DNA of 47,274 nucleotides from Prosthecobacter debontii (GTDB lineage: Bacteria > Verrucomicrobiota > Verrucomicrobiia > Chthoniobacterales > Chthoniobacteraceae). The DNA is taken from contig CAMAUI010000022.1 in assembly GCA_945861385.1 (NCBI GenBank), positions 1 through 47,274 of the forward strand. Direction: 5' to 3'. The notes under the pieces are model-generated. The model was given only the letters and a program-made list of their open reading frames with translations. It was not told the origin of the DNA and made no database searches. Positions 32,986-42,377 of this stretch are shown here, one piece after another (positions within the stretch are counted from its first letter, which is position 1; each line of letters begins with the position of its first letter). The position numbers were made by a program, and so were the translations under genes.

Positions 32986-34348
32986 CAAGGATGAGGATGC
33001 AGTAGAAAAGGAAAAGGAAGACCGCGGCGATGAAAATAGGGCGCCGGGAGCGAACCCAGAACCATGGGGTGCGCGAGAGGAAGACAGGCATCTCCACGAG
33101 CAGGATGAGGCCGATGTAGGGGAGCATGCGGATCATTTTTCCCGCAAAGCCCGGGTTGACTTCACATGCGAAGATGGCGGAGGTGGCGGCACAAATCTGG
33201 TCCCATGAAGCGAGCCGGAAGATCAGCATGCCGTAGAGGGTGAGAAGGAGATTCCCGCCGATGCAGAGGGTGCGCGAGAGGTGGGAGTGGCGGTGCTCGC
33301 CGCGCCACGCGACATACGCACGGTGGAGGCTGAGGATCATGCCCTGGTAAGCACCCCACACGACATAGTTCCACGCCGGGCCGTGCCAGATGCCGCCGAT
33401 GAGCATTGTGATGATGAGGTTCAGCCACGTGCGGAAGGCTCCGCGCCGGTTGCCGCCGAGCGGGATGTAGAGGTATTCGCGCAGCCATGAGCCGAGGCTG
33501 ATGTGCCAGCGCCGCCAGAAATCCTGCGGGCTGGTTGCGAGGTAGGGAAAATTGAAGTTCTGCATGAGGTTCACTCCGAACCACCGGGCGATGCCGCGGG
33601 CGATGTCGGTGTAGCCGCTGAAGTCGCCGTACGCCTGGAAGGTAAAGCCGAGCGCCGCGATGAAGACATCACCCGCGGTGAATTCGCTGAGATTGTAGAT
33701 CGAATTGATTTTCAGCGCGAGGTTGTCGGCGATGACGACCTTTTTGCAGTAGCCCCAAAGCACGAGGTAGAGGCCCTCGATGACGTCGGAGTTGGTGACG
33801 GCGCGGGGTTTCTGGATCTGCGGGAGCAGATTGTTCGCGCGCTCGATGGGGCCGGCAATGAGCTGCGGGAAGAAGGCTTTGAAGAGGATGAAATCCGGGA
33901 CGTTCCTGCACGCCTGTGTGGTGCCGCGATAAACGTCCACGATGTAAGCGATGGCTTGGAACGTGAAAAATGAAATCCCGACTGGCAGGACAACCTGAAG
34001 GGTGCCGCGCGATTCCATCCAGCCCATCCTCGCGAGTGCGGCGGTGACATTTTCAAAGAAAAACCCGCGGTATTTGAAATAGCAGAGGAGAGCCGTGCAG
34101 GCGATCACGCCGGCGGCGCACCAGCGGTGCTTGCTGCGGGGATCCGGCGCATCGGCGATGCGAATGGCCGATTGCCATGCGACGAAGCAGTTGAAGCCGA
34201 AGAGGCCGAGGTAGCGCCAGTCCCACCATCCATAGAAAAAGAGGCTTGCAACGAGGAGGATCCAGTTTCGCAAGCGGGGGCCAGCGGCGCGCACGAGCAT
34301 GAGCACCACGACGAGGAAGATGATGAAGTCGAAGGAGTCGAACCGCAT
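32945..34348 (-). CDS. MBOAT family O-acyltransferase (AlgI-like)
   Basis: The 467-residue polytopic membrane protein has the AlgI/DltB pattern: a start like FDSFDFIIFLVVVLML, PVGISFFTFQAIAYIVDVYRG, FPQLIAGPIERA, DIARGIARWFGVNLMQNFNFPYLATSPQDFWRRWHISLG, and the catalytic histidine His322 in GGIWHGPAWNYV. Such proteins move acetyl groups across the membrane for O-acetylation of extracellular polysaccharide. The gene begins at the base after the preceding GT2 stop codon and overlaps the SGNH partner, so the three are tightly coupled. Confidence 0.95.
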   Translation of the reverse strand: MRFDSFDFIIFLVVVLMLVRAAGPRLRNWILLVASLFFYGWWDWRYLGLFGFNCFVAWQSAIRIADAPDPRSKHRWCAAGVIACTALLCYFKYRGFFFENVTAALARMGWMESRGTLQVVLPVGISFFTFQAIAYIVDVYRGTTQACRNVPDFILFKAFFPQLIAGPIERANNLLPQIQKPRAVTNSDVIEGLYLVLWGYCKKVVIADNLALKINSIYNLSEFTAGDVFIAALGFTFQAYGDFSGYTDIARGIARWFGVNLMQNFNFPYLATSPQDFWRRWHISLGSWLREYLYIPLGGNRRGAFRTWLNLIITMLIGGIWHGPAWNYVVWGAYQGMILSLHRAYVAWRGEHRHSHLSRTLCIGGNLLLTLYGMLIFRLASWDQICAATSAIFACEVNPGFAGKMIRMLPYIGLILLVEMPVFLSRTPWFWVRSRRPIFIAAVFLFLFYCILILGVTGGAQFIYFAF

Positions 34349-35485
34349 CTATTTGGGGGGCGTCTGCCAGCGTGCGGGGGCTTCTGCCGTGAGGTAGTGC
34401 CAGAACGCGCGGACGACGGCCAGGTTCAGGAATACGAAACCTGCGGGAAGAGAAAGGATGGGAGTTCGGAGCGGTGTGGCCATGCCAGCGCCGGCGAGTA
34501 GATAAAAGGCCGCCTGCAAAAGTAAAGCGGCCCGGTAAAATGGATGCGCAGCGAGGACGGCGCTGGATGCGAGCGCACCCGCGAGCAGGACCGGGCCGGC
34601 GAGGCGGAGATACTTGTGCGCGGCGAGCTGCCACCAGAGGCGGTTGCGCCAGGGGATGAGCCAGGATGGGTGGCGGAAAAGGATCTGGAAGTTCCCCGCG
34701 AGAGTGCGGCGCTTCCGGCGTGCCTCGGCGGCGGGTTCGAGTGTCTGCGGATCGAATGCCCTGGCGGCGGGCTCGTGGAGGACGCGATAGCCGGAGATGG
34801 CGATTCGCATGGGCACGACGACATCATCGAGAATCGTATCCGCGGGCAGCGGCGTGAAGAGCTCGCGCCGGATCGCGTAGCACGCGCCGGTGCAGCCGAT
34901 GCAGGAGTCCCACTCCGCCTCGCGCGCACGGAGGAATCGCTCGATTTTCCAGTATGCGTCCACGCCAGTGCCGGTGCTGCTTTGCGCTGCGGCGATTTCG
35001 AGTTCGCCGCTGACTGCGCCGACTTGAGGATCGGCGAAACGCGATGCGAGGATGGCAACGGTGCCGGGCGCGAAAGTCTGCCGCGCGTCGGTGAAGACCA
35101 CGATTTCGCTGTCGTCCGCGGCGACGCCCGCGTTGAGCCCTGCGGGTTTTCCATTGCGCTCGGGGAGCGTGATGACGCGGACGCGCGGGTTTTCCAACGC
35201 CCGGACCCGGTCGGCGGTGTCGTCGGTGGAGCCATCGGAGACCACGAGCACCGAGAGTTTTTCCGGCGGGTAATCACTCGCAAGGAGGTTTTCCACGCGC
35301 GCGGCAATGCGGCTGGCTTCGTTGTGCGCCACGATGAGGACCTTTACCCGCGGTTGAAAGGCCACCGACGAATTCCATCCCGCGGGCCGCAGGCGGAGCC
35401 GCGCGAGCATCGCGATCAGCAAAGGATAGCCGGCATAGGTGAACACGAGCAGGGCGAGCGTGATCCAGAAGACGTACGCAGCCAT
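34349..35485 (-). CDS. Membrane-associated family 2 glycosyltransferase
   Basis: The product is 378 residues from ATG 35485 (a TTG 12 bases earlier is less likely). It has one N-terminal helix (YVFWITLALLVFTYAGYPLL) and a GT-A domain with VLIVAHNEASRI, VVSDGSTDDTADRV, NGKPAGLNAGV, the metal-binding-like VFTDARQ and a late DDVVVPMRI. At least two hydrophobic segments follow at the C-terminus. Processive or single-sugar transferases of this build extend exopolysaccharide repeat units at the inner membrane. The start is one base after the O-antigen ligase-like gene's stop. Confidence 0.92.
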   Translation of the reverse strand: MAAYVFWITLALLVFTYAGYPLLIAMLARLRLRPAGWNSSVAFQPRVKVLIVAHNEASRIAARVENLLASDYPPEKLSVLVVSDGSTDDTADRVRALENPRVRVITLPERNGKPAGLNAGVAADDSEIVVFTDARQTFAPGTVAILASRFADPQVGAVSGELEIAAAQSSTGTGVDAYWKIERFLRAREAEWDSCIGCTGACYAIRRELFTPLPADTILDDVVVPMRIAISGYRVLHEPAARAFDPQTLEPAAEARRKRRTLAGNFQILFRHPSWLIPWRNRLWWQLAAHKYLRLAGPVLLAGALASSAVLAAHPFYRAALLLQAAFYLLAGAGMATPLRTPILSLPAGFVFLNLAVVRAFWHYLTAEAPARWQTPPK

Positions 35486-35486
35486 A

Positions 35487-36971
35487 TTACCCGCCAAACT
35501 GCTCGATGGTGTAGATCCAGAATCTGCCGGTGAGTTCCAGCAAGACGAGCGTCACCACGACATCCATGAGTGTGAGCCGGTTCCAGAATTTTGGCTTTGC
35601 AGCAGCCTGCTCCGGGGCAGGCTCCGGGCTGCGACCGAGCCACGGCATTGGACGGCTGGCCAGTTTGGGGCTCAAGACCACCTCCGGGGCGGCTTCGATC
35701 TGCATGGCGACTGCCGCAGGAACGCCGGCGACGGAGGGAATCGGGAGCATGCGTGCGGACCATGCGGGGCTGAGGCTCTTTGACTTCACGGGCTCTGCAT
35801 CCGGTTTGATCTCCATGAGCCCGTGCAGATGGCGGTGAAATGCCCCGATGGCCGCCACGAACATGAAAAACGTGGCGCGGTAGGCGAAATCCACCATCCA
35901 TCCCGACACTACAAAGCTGATGACCAGCACGAAAAGCAGCCTCCGGACGCGCTCCTGTTCCGGGGTCTGCGTTTTGGCAAACATGAGCGTCCGGATGCAG
36001 CACCAGAGGATGAGCAGGAAAAGGAACATCCCCGTCTTCCCCAATTCCGCGCCCGTCTGCACGAAAGTCGAATGGGCCGCCTTTTTGAAATTGTGTTGCT
36101 CGAACTGCACCTTGACGAAATTTCCCTGACCCACCCCGTATGGAAGGCTGTGATAATACTCTTGGCCGTGTATGGAGGATTGAATGCGGCCTTGGATGGC
36201 TTCGTCGGCCTGAGCTTTGTTGAGTTCAGTCATCCTTGGGAGGAGGTAAATTGCGGAGGAGGCCACGGCCACAAATGTGATGCCAATGATGATCTGCACG
36301 GTTTTTGGGCGTCCGAAAGTGAGCGTTGCCATCGTCGCCACCACCGCGGCCAGGTAGCCGCCCTTGGACAGGGTCAGAAAGAGCGCGTACAGCGGCAGGA
36401 TCAACGCTACACAGCCGATCTGCTTCATGAAAAGCGGGCGCTTCCAGATGCAGAAATAATAGAGCATGGGGATGACGGGCACGAGCGTGTGTCCGAGGGC
36501 GTTGGGGTTGTTCACCATCGAGAGGTTGAGGACGAGGCGCTCCTTCATCCTGCCGTGGGTGAGATCGTAGCTGCCAAGCGGGTCGAACATTTTAAATTCC
36601 CCCATCAGCGCGAGCGCGGCGATGATGACGATGAACGCGGTCCACCAGCCGAGGAATTTTCTCAACCGAAGCCAGTTCGTCAGCGTGTGGATGACGACCA
36701 CGTAAAAAACGAGGCGGTTGGACATCTCCTTGAACGTGTCCACGGGGGTCGGACTGGCGACGACTATCCATACGAAGAAGGCAAACATTGCCCAGTCGTG
36801 CGGGGTGCGGAAAAAATCATCGAGTTTCAGGCTTCGCTCCCGGAAAATCAGCGTGGTGATCGAAGCCAGCATCGTTAGCTGCACGAAGCGGATGCTTTCA
36901 AACGCGGACGTCCATTCCTGAGGCTTCAGGTAGTACATCGCGAGGAAGAGGACAATGCAGGAAAAGTCCAT
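35487..36971 (-). CDS. O-antigen ligase/polymerase (Wzy-like) membrane protein
   Basis: The 494-residue protein has about ten transmembrane segments and a large periplasmic loop (~235-330). The loop carries the O-antigen ligase signature region LPYGVGQGNF...AHSTFVQTGAELGKTG, including an Arg/His-rich stretch. A cytoplasm-like Pro/Ala-rich linker (~380-460) and one final helix end the protein. Wzy/WaaL proteins polymerise or ligate polyprenyl-linked glycans in the periplasm. Between a GT4 and a GT2 gene, with a Wzc-like kinase upstream, it is most simply the polymerase of a Wzx/Wzy-type exopolysaccharide system; no flippase is in the window. Confidence 0.85.
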   Translation of the reverse strand: MDFSCIVLFLAMYYLKPQEWTSAFESIRFVQLTMLASITTLIFRERSLKLDDFFRTPHDWAMFAFFVWIVVASPTPVDTFKEMSNRLVFYVVVIHTLTNWLRLRKFLGWWTAFIVIIAALALMGEFKMFDPLGSYDLTHGRMKERLVLNLSMVNNPNALGHTLVPVIPMLYYFCIWKRPLFMKQIGCVALILPLYALFLTLSKGGYLAAVVATMATLTFGRPKTVQIIIGITFVAVASSAIYLLPRMTELNKAQADEAIQGRIQSSIHGQEYYHSLPYGVGQGNFVKVQFEQHNFKKAAHSTFVQTGAELGKTGMFLFLLILWCCIRTLMFAKTQTPEQERVRRLLFVLVISFVVSGWMVDFAYRATFFMFVAAIGAFHRHLHGLMEIKPDAEPVKSKSLSPAWSARMLPIPSVAGVPAAVAMQIEAAPEVVLSPKLASRPMPWLGRSPEPAPEQAAAKPKFWNRLTLMDVVVTLVLLELTGRFWIYTIEQFGG

Positions 36972-36977
36972 CCGTCG

Positions 36978-38081
36978 TCAGGCGCGTGCGTGGGCGCGGT
37001 AAAGCTGTTCGTAACGGTCGAGCATCGCTGTGAGCGAAAATTTTGCCGTGGCAGTCATGCGTGCGGCACTCCCCATGTCAACGAGACGGGCTCGGGTTTC
37101 AAGCAGCTTGGTGAGTTCCGCCGCGACCCTCCCCGGCGAGGAGAGATCGGCGAGGATGCCGTCGCCACCGTTCGAGATGATCTGCTCGTGCCCGCAGCCG
37201 AGGTTCCCGAGGACGGGTACTCCACAGGCCATCGCCTCGAGCGCGGCGTTGGACATGCCTTCATTGATGCTGGGAATGACCAGCAGATCGAGCGCGCGAT
37301 AGAATGGCGCGGGATCCTGCTGGAAACCGGTGAAGTGAATCCGTGGATGCGGTGCCGCCAGTTCGCGGATGCGGGACTCCTCACTGCCGCCGCCGCCAAT
37401 AAAGACGAGATGAGCCAGGGGGAATCGCGGGGCGATCTCGGCGAATGCCCCGATCAAGGCATCGTGCCTTTTGAACGGGCCAAACCTGCCGACGAGGCCG
37501 ATGGTCACCGAGCCGGCAGGCAGTTTAAGGCGCGCTTTTTCAGCGGCGGAATCACCGGGACAAAAATGGCCGGTGTCCACGCCGTTGGCGATTGCGACGA
37601 GACATGAGTGGCGGAGCCCGAGGCGGAGCAGTTCCTCGATCTGCCCGTCGGATACCGTGTGGATGGCGCGGCAATGGCGATAGAGCCGCGTGCGCTGGCG
37701 GATGCGGCGCGGCTGGAGTTCCCAGGGCGCAAGGAGGGCGTGCTCGCCGTGGATGATCCGGCATGTCCTCCCTCCAAGGGTTGCCAGCGAGGCGTAAATG
37801 AGAGGGCCAAGGTTGTGAGTATGGAGCAGGGCGGCTGATGTTCCCCGGATGGCCTTCGCTAGCCGGAAAACCGCCCGGAGCGAGAAGCCCCCGCGCTTGC
37901 CGAGAACGTGGACATTTTCCGGTGATGAGAGTCGCGCCGCAAATGCGCCGGGGCGCTCGAGGCAGGCGACATGGGAGCGGATGCCGCGGGTCGCGAGGCC
38001 GTTTGCGATGTTGCAGACGCCGTTTTCCATGCCGCCGGGATCCAGCGAGGTCACCACGTGAAGAACAGTGAGCGCGCTCAT
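36978..38081 (-). CDS. Family 4 glycosyltransferase
   Basis: The 367-residue GT-B enzyme has an N-terminal acceptor domain (VLHVVTSLDPGGMENGVCNIA), VSDGQIEELL and NGVDTGHFCPG in the middle. The C-terminal donor-binding half has SVTIGLVGRFGPFKRHDALI and PSINEGMSNAALEAMACGVPVLG, which includes the E-x7-E motif. ATG 38081 overlaps the stop of the upstream GT2 gene as ATGA (38078-38081). It probably adds one sugar to a lipid-linked repeat unit in the cytoplasm. Confidence 0.94.
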   Translation of the reverse strand: MSALTVLHVVTSLDPGGMENGVCNIANGLATRGIRSHVACLERPGAFAARLSSPENVHVLGKRGGFSLRAVFRLAKAIRGTSAALLHTHNLGPLIYASLATLGGRTCRIIHGEHALLAPWELQPRRIRQRTRLYRHCRAIHTVSDGQIEELLRLGLRHSCLVAIANGVDTGHFCPGDSAAEKARLKLPAGSVTIGLVGRFGPFKRHDALIGAFAEIAPRFPLAHLVFIGGGGSEESRIRELAAPHPRIHFTGFQQDPAPFYRALDLLVIPSINEGMSNAALEAMACGVPVLGNLGCGHEQIISNGGDGILADLSSPGRVAAELTKLLETRARLVDMGSAARMTATAKFSLTAMLDRYEQLYRAHARA

Positions 38082-39034
38082 TTGCGACGATGGAACAAAT
38101 TGATCAGAAAGCGCGCGAAGGTGCGCAAGCGGAAGAGCGGCGGCTCGGAGATCCGCACGGGATCGAAAAAGCACGGCCACAGGAGCCATGAAGCCAGCAG
38201 GTAGCCGAACGCGCGCGGCTTGCAGCCGTCATCGTAGTGCGTCCATGCAGCTTGAAAGTAGTGGACGCTGAAAACCTTCAGCCACACCGGCGACCAGCGC
38301 GGGAGTGCGGCGGCGGCTCGCGCCCCGGCCAGCACTCGGAGGCTGTTGGTCTTCATGCGCGGGGCGTTGCGGCTCATGTTGCGGGAATGGCGGCAAATGC
38401 GGGCGAGTGGCTCATCCAGAAATTCAAACCGCCAGCCGCGCGCCGTGAGGCGGATCCACATGTCTCGGTCTTCGCTGCTGCGGAGGCCCGTGTCGAAGTC
38501 GCCGCAATCGGCGAACACCTCCCGGCGGAGGACGATGTTCGATGAAAGCGGCCGGTTCCGCAGGCAGAAGTCGAGCACGGTGAGTTCGCCACTTCGCCCG
38601 AAGGTGAAGCGTGCGCCGGGCACGATGTCGCCCGCGGGATCAATGCGGGCCGCCGCCGTGGCGACCGCGCCGTGTCGCGGGCTGAGTTCGTCAAAGCGCG
38701 CAAGGATCCGGGCAAGAAATTCCGGCTCCCACGCGTCGTCGGCATCGAGGAATGCCACGAAGCCGTGCCTGGCTGCGCGGATGCCCGTGTTGCGGGCTGC
38801 GGAAAGGCCGGCATTGGCCTGCGTGACGGTTTGCACGCGAGGATCGGTGAATGAGGCACAGACAGCGGGCGTGTCGTCGGTCGAGCCGTCGTCCACGATG
38901 ATGATCTCGAGGGCACGGTGGCTTTGAGCGAGCACAGACCCGACAGCGCGGGGAAGAAAAGTTGCGTAGTTGTATGCGGGAATGACAACGCTGACTGCGC
39001 TGCCGCCCGCTTTCCGCCGGGTGGTCGGATTCAT
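38078..39034 (-). CDS. Family 2 glycosyltransferase
   Basis: The 318-residue GT-A enzyme has the opening VSVVIPAYNYATFLPRAVGSVLAQS, IIIVDDGSTDDT, the nucleotide-sugar site NAGLSAARNTG, DxD-type FLDADDAW and a base motif SSEDRDMWIRL. The C-terminus is hydrophobic and aromatic (~255-318) without certain transmembrane helices. It is the second gene of the exopolysaccharide run, 27 bp behind the tyrosine-kinase gene, and is expected to build the repeat unit in the cytoplasm. Confidence 0.94.
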   Translation of the reverse strand: MNPTTRRKAGGSAVSVVIPAYNYATFLPRAVGSVLAQSHRALEIIIVDDGSTDDTPAVCASFTDPRVQTVTQANAGLSAARNTGIRAARHGFVAFLDADDAWEPEFLARILARFDELSPRHGAVATAAARIDPAGDIVPGARFTFGRSGELTVLDFCLRNRPLSSNIVLRREVFADCGDFDTGLRSSEDRDMWIRLTARGWRFEFLDEPLARICRHSRNMSRNAPRMKTNSLRVLAGARAAAALPRWSPVWLKVFSVHYFQAAWTHYDDGCKPRAFGYLLASWLLWPCFFDPVRISEPPLFRLRTFARFLINLFHRRK

Positions 39035-39061
39035 CGCGCGACCGGTTGCGCGAGGGCGGGA

Positions 39062-41224
39062 TCAGGCGTTTTCGAGAGCCCGAGGGCTGTAGTGATAGTA
39101 GTAATCGTGCGAGTAGTAATAGTACTGGTAGTAGTTTGCAGTCGCACTGAGATCGAGGCGGTTGAGGACGAAGCCATAGAAATTCGCGCCGTTTGCCTGG
39201 AGCATTTCGATCGCAGCTTTGACGCCATTGACGGGAGTGTGGCCGCTCCAGATCACAAAGAGCACCCCGTCCACCTGGCTTTGCAGGACGGAGGTTTCCG
39301 ACAGGCCGAGCACCGGCGGAGTATCAATGATGATGCGGTCGAATCGCTGGCGAAGATCTGCCATGATGTCGTGAAATTGCTGCGATCCGAGAAGTTCCGT
39401 GCCGGCCTCGAGATGCTGCCCAGCGGAGAGAAGCGTGAGATTTTGATGCGGCGTGGGACGCAGCGCATCGGCCAGGGAATTGGTGCCGAGAAGCACCCCG
39501 CTGAGCCCAGGCTGCTTGCGATACCCAAAAAGCCGGTGAAGACGGCCGCGGCGCAGGTCGGTGTCCAGGATCAATGTGCGCGCGCCGGTCTGCGCGAAGG
39601 ACAGGGCCAGATTCGATGAGACGACCGTCTTCCCCTCCTTGGGCATCGCACTGGTCACCATGATGACATGGGGCGCCTTGGAGAGTGCGCCCATACTGAG
39701 GACATTTGTCCGGATGACGCGAAAATTCTCGAGAAGGCTCTTCTCCTTCCCGGCATCGTGATCCATCAGTCCCACTGCATTGGGCGGCCCGTCTATTTTT
39801 GGAATGATTCCAAGGCCTCGCATTTGGAAGCTGGATTCCACCTGTTCGAGATTGGAGAGGGTGTGGTCGAGAAACTCGATGAGGAAAGGAATGCCGATCG
39901 CGAGGAACAGGCCAAGGAGGGTTGAGTAGATAATCAGAGTGAACCGGTTTGGTGAGACGGGAAGGTCGTTGATGTGGAGGATGCCACCGAAGCTGAGGTC
40001 AACCCGGTTCAAATCGAACGCGTAGAGGTTGAGATCCATGTCGCTGTCGAATCGCTCGATGCGGCGTTTCCACTTTTCCGCCGCTCCGGAATTCAGGTCT
40101 TCCTCAAGGTTGGCCTTCTTTGAGTTCTTCATCGCGCGCTCATACTCCGGGCGCTTCCCTTGGTTCACTTTCTGCCGGGCGATCAGGATCTCGTGGGTCG
40201 CATCAAGACGTTTCTCGGCCGTCCTCAACTCGCCTTCGACCTTGAGATTCAGGTCATCAATCGCCCGTTGAAGGGCGATCATTGCGGAATGGCCGGGGAG
40301 GTACTTCTCTGCGAGTTTTTCGCGCTCGACCTTCAATGTATCCAGCTGTCTCTCAAAGTTGCGCCAGCTCATTCCCTCACTGGAAATTGACGGGGTGACA
40401 ATCTCAGGAACCGAACCCGGTTGGGGTTCTTGCCCGCCCTCATTGACTGGAGCTACTCCCGCCGCGGTTCCGATCTGGAGACGTTCCGAGACCGCGTAAA
40501 TGATCGAAAGCTTGGCGATCGGATCGAGCCCTTCCGACATCAACTGAAGCTTTGCGCGTCCGATCTCATCAAGCCGGATGCCTGTCTCGACGATATCGCG
40601 GTGAAGCATCCTGAGTTTGTCGAATTCGATTTTCGCCTCCACGGTGTTGCTGTCGGCCCTTGTCTGGAACAGGTGGCTCAATTCCTCATCCATCAGCTTG
40701 AGCATTTCCTCCCGGTTGCGGTCGAAGGTTTCCTTTCGCTGCTTGAGTTCCGCAAGGCGGCGCTGGAAGCGGTAGTCATCATATTCCTTGATCATCGCCT
40801 CGCTCCACCGCTTCGCCCAATCGTACGAGTAGGGATAGACTTCGACCTCGATGTTTTTCTCGGAGTTGGGACGGAGGACAAGTTTCTTGAGCTGATGTTT
40901 CGTGATGTCGCGATAGTCAGCCTTGACGCCGAGCCTGGCCGCCGTCCGCTGGATGATGTGGGGCGAGTTCATCTCCAAAATGATCCGCGTAATGCGGGAA
41001 GGCTCCTTGAATTGCTTCTCAGCGTTGATCGGCTGTTCGACGAGATCCATCCGGATCAGGCTGCGGGAGAAGTAAACCGGGCGCGCGTAAACGTAGTAAA
41101 CGAGACCCGCAAGCCACGAAAAGCACAGCAGCAACACCATGAGCCGGACGTGTCTCCGCGCGATTGCGACGTAGATCAACAGGTCATGAAAATTGAGGGC
41201 GCGCTTTTTGAGTCCTGGCAGCAT
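39062..41224 (-). CDS. Polysaccharide co-polymerase/tyrosine autokinase (Wzc-like)
   Basis: The 720-residue protein has a Wzz chain-length domain between two transmembrane helices (~28-47 and ~425-450) and long coiled coils around 150-400. The cytoplasmic BY-kinase domain has a Walker A variant AMPKEGKT (Lys532), Walker A' LILDTDLRRGR and Walker B IIIDTPP (Asp634). The C-terminus is a Tyr-rich tail with ten Tyr in ~20 residues (YYQYYYYSHDYYYHY), the autophosphorylation cluster. Wzc proteins control polymer length and export through cycles of phosphorylation. It is the first gene of the minus-strand run. Confidence 0.95.
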   Translation of the reverse strand: MLPGLKKRALNFHDLLIYVAIARRHVRLMVLLLCFSWLAGLVYYVYARPVYFSRSLIRMDLVEQPINAEKQFKEPSRITRIILEMNSPHIIQRTAARLGVKADYRDITKHQLKKLVLRPNSEKNIEVEVYPYSYDWAKRWSEAMIKEYDDYRFQRRLAELKQRKETFDRNREEMLKLMDEELSHLFQTRADSNTVEAKIEFDKLRMLHRDIVETGIRLDEIGRAKLQLMSEGLDPIAKLSIIYAVSERLQIGTAAGVAPVNEGGQEPQPGSVPEIVTPSISSEGMSWRNFERQLDTLKVEREKLAEKYLPGHSAMIALQRAIDDLNLKVEGELRTAEKRLDATHEILIARQKVNQGKRPEYERAMKNSKKANLEEDLNSGAAEKWKRRIERFDSDMDLNLYAFDLNRVDLSFGGILHINDLPVSPNRFTLIIYSTLLGLFLAIGIPFLIEFLDHTLSNLEQVESSFQMRGLGIIPKIDGPPNAVGLMDHDAGKEKSLLENFRVIRTNVLSMGALSKAPHVIMVTSAMPKEGKTVVSSNLALSFAQTGARTLILDTDLRRGRLHRLFGYRKQPGLSGVLLGTNSLADALRPTPHQNLTLLSAGQHLEAGTELLGSQQFHDIMADLRQRFDRIIIDTPPVLGLSETSVLQSQVDGVLFVIWSGHTPVNGVKAAIEMLQANGANFYGFVLNRLDLSATANYYQYYYYSHDYYYHYSPRALENA

Positions 41225-41557
41225 GAGTTGGGACGGGAAGCAAATATCCCAGCCCAGACGAATTGCAAGAGGTCGTTCTACGCCGTTTGGGGGGCATGCG
41301 ACGACAGGGGATTTTCTTCGCGCGTTTCGATACGACTACCGCAAATGGATGAGCGACACCCGGCTGAAGCAAGGCCATCGGGAGCGTTTCTGGACGAAGC
41401 CGAACGGCTTCTCCTGAATCCCAGGAGTTGAAAGGTGTGAGGCGGGAACGAGTTTTATTTTCAGTGAGATTTCCTGGGCTTGCAGGTCTTTGAGCCGGTG
41501 GACGGTGGCGGAAGTTTGAAATTTCGCGCGCCGCATTTTTGTGAGACATTGAGCGGC
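41225..41557. other. Divergent intergenic region upstream of the exopolysaccharide operon
   Basis: The 333 bases separate the Wzc-like gene from the M14 peptidase gene, so promoters in both directions are expected. On the minus strand, TTGCAA (41263-41268) and TATTTG (41241-41246) are 16 bases apart, a weak sigma-70-like pair very close to the start codon. A 7-bp hairpin, GAAGCCG/CGGCTTC, lies at 41396-41411. A 74-codon plus-strand frame crosses the region but looks non-coding. Confidence 0.35.
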
Positions 41558-42313
41558 GTGAAACTCATACATCCGGTTGTCATTGGCCGCTCGATCGAGG
41601 GCCGGGAGATCGAAGTGCTGGCAGGGGTGGAGGGCGGGACGCTGCTGATTGGCGGGATTCATGGCGATGAGCCGGCGACAATTTCACTGGTGCGCGAATT
41701 TCTACCGTGCGCGGAGGGCCGCGTGGCATTGCTGCCGGTGCTGAATCCGGACGGGGCGGCGCGGGGGACGCGCTACAATTCGCGCGGCGTGGATCTCAAC
41801 CGCAATTTTGGTTTCAGCTGGCGCGCGGACAGCATCGAGCCGCCGGGCCCCGGGCCGTGGAGCGAGCCCGAGTCGCGGGCGCTGCGCGATTTCATCCTCG
41901 CATGGCGGCCCGCGCGCATCGTGGCTTTGCACTGGGCGCTTGGCGAAATTGACGCCGACGGCGCGCAATCAACGCCACTGGCGACGGCAATGTGGGATGC
42001 AATGAGCGCGTCGGAACGCTCTCCGTACCGCTTGCGGGTGACGCCGGAAGCCGGGCGCGATGCGGTGCTGGAATGCCCCGGTTCGCTTGGCCAATGGGCG
42101 GGTTGGGGGCTGGCTTATCCGGATGGTTCGCGGCCTGCGATGATCACGCTCGAACTTCCGCACGAGCCGGTGGCGGCGCGGGCGGAACCCTTGCCGGAGG
42201 ATCATGTACAGACCGTCCGCGCGCGATGGGCGCGGGATGCGGAAGGGTATCTCGCGGATGTGCGCGGCGGCATCGGGAAAATGCTGCGGGCGGCCTGTGC
42301 GGCGGGGATGTGA
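41558..42313 (+). CDS. M14-family zinc carboxypeptidase (MpaA-like)
   Basis: The 251-residue product starts at GTG 41558. All M14 landmarks are present: zinc ligands His35 and Glu38 in GGIHGDEPA, His125 in ALHWAL, substrate-binding DLNRNFG (Asn81-Arg82-Asn83) and the catalytic Glu199 in MITLELPHEP. The short, signal-less form resembles MpaA, which cuts the gamma-D-Glu-diaminopimelate bond of murein peptides during cell-wall recycling in the cytoplasm; this substrate is inferred. It is divergent from the exopolysaccharide operon and co-directional with the cytochrome protein gene 64 bp downstream. Confidence 0.88.
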   Translation: MKLIHPVVIGRSIEGREIEVLAGVEGGTLLIGGIHGDEPATISLVREFLPCAEGRVALLPVLNPDGAARGTRYNSRGVDLNRNFGFSWRADSIEPPGPGPWSEPESRALRDFILAWRPARIVALHWALGEIDADGAQSTPLATAMWDAMSASERSPYRLRVTPEAGRDAVLECPGSLGQWAGWGLAYPDGSRPAMITLELPHEPVAARAEPLPEDHVQTVRARWARDAEGYLADVRGGIGKMLRAACAAGM

Positions 42314-42377
42314 TGGGAAGCCGTGGATTATCCATCTAAAGCGGAGCGCCCAGCCTGCTTGTATTCTCCACCTGCGA

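Noticed and set aside
41193..41417. Small plus-strand ORF of 74 codons upstream of the peptidase gene
   Set aside because: It begins antisense inside the Wzc-like gene and has no recognisable protein character.
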